Shown here: in pieces, positions 62,533 to 64,000 of the stretch | Position numbering within the stretch: position 1 is the first letter of the stretch | Layout of the letters: each line of letters starts with the position of its first letter | Source: Prochlorococcus sp. AG-363-A16 | GTDB lineage: Bacteria > Cyanobacteriota > Cyanobacteriia > PCC-6307 > Cyanobiaceae | Reading direction: 5' to 3' | Assembly: GCA_003280345.1 (NCBI GenBank) | Contig: QCFB01000008.1 | Coordinates: 1-64,000, forward strand | Length of the DNA: 64,000 nt | Notes under the pieces: generated by a model | Told to the model about the DNA's origin: nothing | Seen by the model: only the letters and a program-made list of their open reading frames with translations | The model's database searches: none | Program-made: the position numbers and the translations under genes

Positions 62533-62931
62533 GTGGCACAGGGACGTCGAGTTGAAAGAGTAGCTGCACTCATTCGCCGTGAAGTGAGTCAGTTGTTGAT
62601 GAATGGCATTAGAGATGAAAGGGTCAGACAAGGCATTGTGAGCATTACAGAAGTAGAAGTTTCTGGAGATTTACAGCACTGCAAAATTTTTATCAGTATC
62701 TATGGCGAAAAAAGTCAGGAAGATGATGTGCTGGCTGGTTTGCATTCTGCGAGAAATTTTTTAAGGGGAGAATTAGGTCGAAGGCTCCAAATGCGTAGGG
62801 CTCCAGAACTTGTTTTTCAGTTAGATCGGAGATTAGAAAAGGGAACTTCGGTACTCAATTTGCTAGGACGGTTGGAGCAAGAGCGCAAAACACGTTTTGA
62901 AGTGTCTTCCGAGACAGATGAAGACCTATGA
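62533..62931 (+). CDS. rbfA: Ribosome-binding factor A
   Basis: A 30S maturation factor with KH-like fold. [17 protein letters not shown] at the N-terminus and [18 protein letters not shown] are typical, with [19 protein letters not shown] near the end. 132 residues. GTG at 62533. Stop overlaps the nagZ start by 4 bp (ATGA). Confidence 0.97.
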   Translation: MAQGRRVERVAALIRREVSQLLMNGIRDERVRQGIVSITEVEVSGDLQHCKIFISIYGEKSQEDDVLAGLHSARNFLRGELGRRLQMRRAPELVFQLDRRLEKGTSVLNLLGRLEQERKTRFEVSSETDEDL

Positions 62932-64000
62932 GGATTGAGGACCATAGTTTTCTCAAGCAACAAGTTGCAGAACTTTTGATTGTTAGAGCTAGTGGACATT
63001 GCTATGACTCTCAACGTAAATATCCTCAATGGGAATTGAGCAATCACGAATTAAAACGCTTGTTAAATCTAGGGGTAGGTGGAGTTATTTTTTTTGGAGG
63101 TAGCACTAAAGAATTAGAAAATCGAATTAGAACTATTAAGTCTTGGTCCTCTAAGCCGCTTTTGCTATGTGCTGATATCGAAGAAGGACTGGGACAACGT
63201 TTTGAAGGAGGTACCTGGTTAGTCCCTCCAATGGCTTTGGGGGATTTACATCGCAAAAACTCTGATGAAGCAATAGCTCTGGCATTGGAATATGGACGAT
63301 GTACTGCTACTCAGGCAAGAAAATGTGGACTCAATTTAGTGTTAGCTCCTGTTTGTGATGTGAATAGCAACCCTGCTAATCCAGTGATTAATTTGCGTGC
63401 CTGGGGTGAGGACCCTTTTACTGTGTCTCAACTTGTTAGTGCGTTTCATAAGGGAGTCGCGTCAGCAGGTGTATTGAGTTGTGCGAAACACTTTCCAGGT
63501 CATGGAGATACAGCAATTGATTCTCATTTGGAGTTACCACAACTTGATTGTTCACGTAGCCGTTTGAACGAGCTTGAATTATTGCCTTTTCAAGCTGTTA
63601 TTGCTGAGGGGATAAATAGTGTAATGACAGCACATTTGCTTGTGCGATCTATTGATTCAAAGAAACCTGCGACACTTTCTTTTGAAATCGTCACTAATTT
63701 GTTACGCAAAGAACTTGGCTTTGATGGCCTTGTAATTACTGATGCGCTAGTGATGAAGTCTATTAGCCAAACATATGGCTCTGGAGAGGCCGCAGTATTG
63801 GCATTTGAAGCAGGAGTCGACTTGATCATGATGCCTAATGATGCTGATCAAGCCATTTCGGCGATTTGTGAAGGCTTACGATCTGGTCGGCTATCTATGA
63901 ATGCATTAGATAAAGCATTGCAACGTAGAAGGAAGGAATTAGCAAAAGTGAAGGTTTCCCTTCAAAAGCAAATATCAAAAAAATGCAATTTCGAAGACGA
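62928..64000 (+). CDS. nagZ: Beta-N-acetylhexosaminidase (GH3), 3' truncated by window edge
   Basis: Starts ATG at 62928, [20 protein letters not shown], and reads without stop to the window end (357 codons). Glycoside hydrolase family 3 landmarks: [16 protein letters not shown]-type [30 protein letters not shown] (catalytic His and Asp region) and [11 protein letters not shown] (nucleophile Asp). NagZ removes GlcNAc from peptidoglycan fragments, which fits anmK in this window. The remaining C-terminus lies outside. Confidence 0.95.
   Translation, partial: MRIEDHSFLKQQVAELLIVRASGHCYDSQRKYPQWELSNHELKRLLNLGVGGVIFFGGSTKELENRIRTIKSWSSKPLLLCADIEEGLGQRFEGGTWLVPPMALGDLHRKNSDEAIALALEYGRCTATQARKCGLNLVLAPVCDVNSNPANPVINLRAWGEDPFTVSQLVSAFHKGVASAGVLSCAKHFPGHGDTAIDSHLELPQLDCSRSRLNELELLPFQAVIAEGINSVMTAHLLVRSIDSKKPATLSFEIVTNLLRKELGFDGLVITDALVMKSISQTYGSGEAAVLAFEAGVDLIMMPNDADQAISAICEGLRSGRLSMNALDKALQRRRKELAKVKVSLQKQISKKCNFED

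Overview
The window looks like a chromosomal segment of a marine picocyanobacterium, most likely Prochlorococcus. The support is the dense packing of short-spaced genes, the AT-leaning base composition, photosystem and cytochrome b6f small subunits (psbX, a probable petL), two high-light-inducible (hli) genes, Ycf66 and Ycf33/DUF751, a CRR7-type NDH-1 assembly protein, the sufBCDS/sufR locus, and many cyanobacterium-specific conserved small proteins. The exact clade cannot be fixed from this sequence; a low-light ecotype is my guess. I see no insertion sequence, integrase, prophage gene or CRISPR array, and no rRNA. One tRNA gene, tRNA-Leu(GAG), is present.

Layout. 1-10 kb: the 3' part of smc, a PRC-barrel protein, an LpxB-like protein, tRNA-Leu, accC, a YggT protein, psbX, ycf66 and a tandem pair of lipoproteins. 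10-15 kb: an hli gene, an SbmA/BacA-type ABC transporter, a small DNA-binding-like protein, a HIT protein, rpsU and def. 15-23 kb: an S9 peptidase and the Fe-S assembly operon sufB-C-D-S, read leftward, with the repressor gene sufR divergent across about 400 bp of regulatory DNA. 23-29 kb: a DUF4912 protein preceded by a three-copy 15-bp repeat, phosphoglucomutase, and a RarA ATPase with a long C-terminal extension. 29-38 kb: phosphopantetheinyl transferase, bcp, coaX, cysH, NDH-2, an SLC13 permease with RCK_C domains, ktrB-ktrA and anmK. 38-46 kb: small proteins (one resembling a Nif11 leader, one with twin CX3C motifs), an ABC-F ATPase, an HtrA protease, an hli gene and xseA-xseB. 46-52 kb: BrkB/YihY, an inositol-phosphatase-like enzyme, a TolC-like protein, a PDZ/Fe-S radical-SAM-like DUF512 protein and uppP. 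52-64 kb: DUF3120, nadB, a VKOR-thioredoxin fusion, rimO, petL, DUF4346, a DUF482 acyltransferase-like protein, a RibD_C reductase paired with a tandem PTPS, aroK, CRR7, a glutathione-transferase-like protein, DUF751, rbfA and a 3'-truncated nagZ.

How the genes fit together. The strongest functional unit is the suf operon. Its putative repressor keeps the CX12CX13CX14C cysteine spacing described for cyanobacterial SufR, and the intergenic region carries an 18-bp inverted repeat that could be its operator. KtrA and KtrB form a K+ uptake pair. XseA and XseB form exonuclease VII. The PTPS and RibD_C genes sit 7 bp apart and suggest a pterin reduction step. CysH, bcp, VKOR and NDH-2 cover sulfur assimilation and thiol/redox housekeeping. 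Most of the window is core genome. The parts I rate worth a second look are small proteins, regulatory repeats and domain fusions rather than an obvious accessory island.
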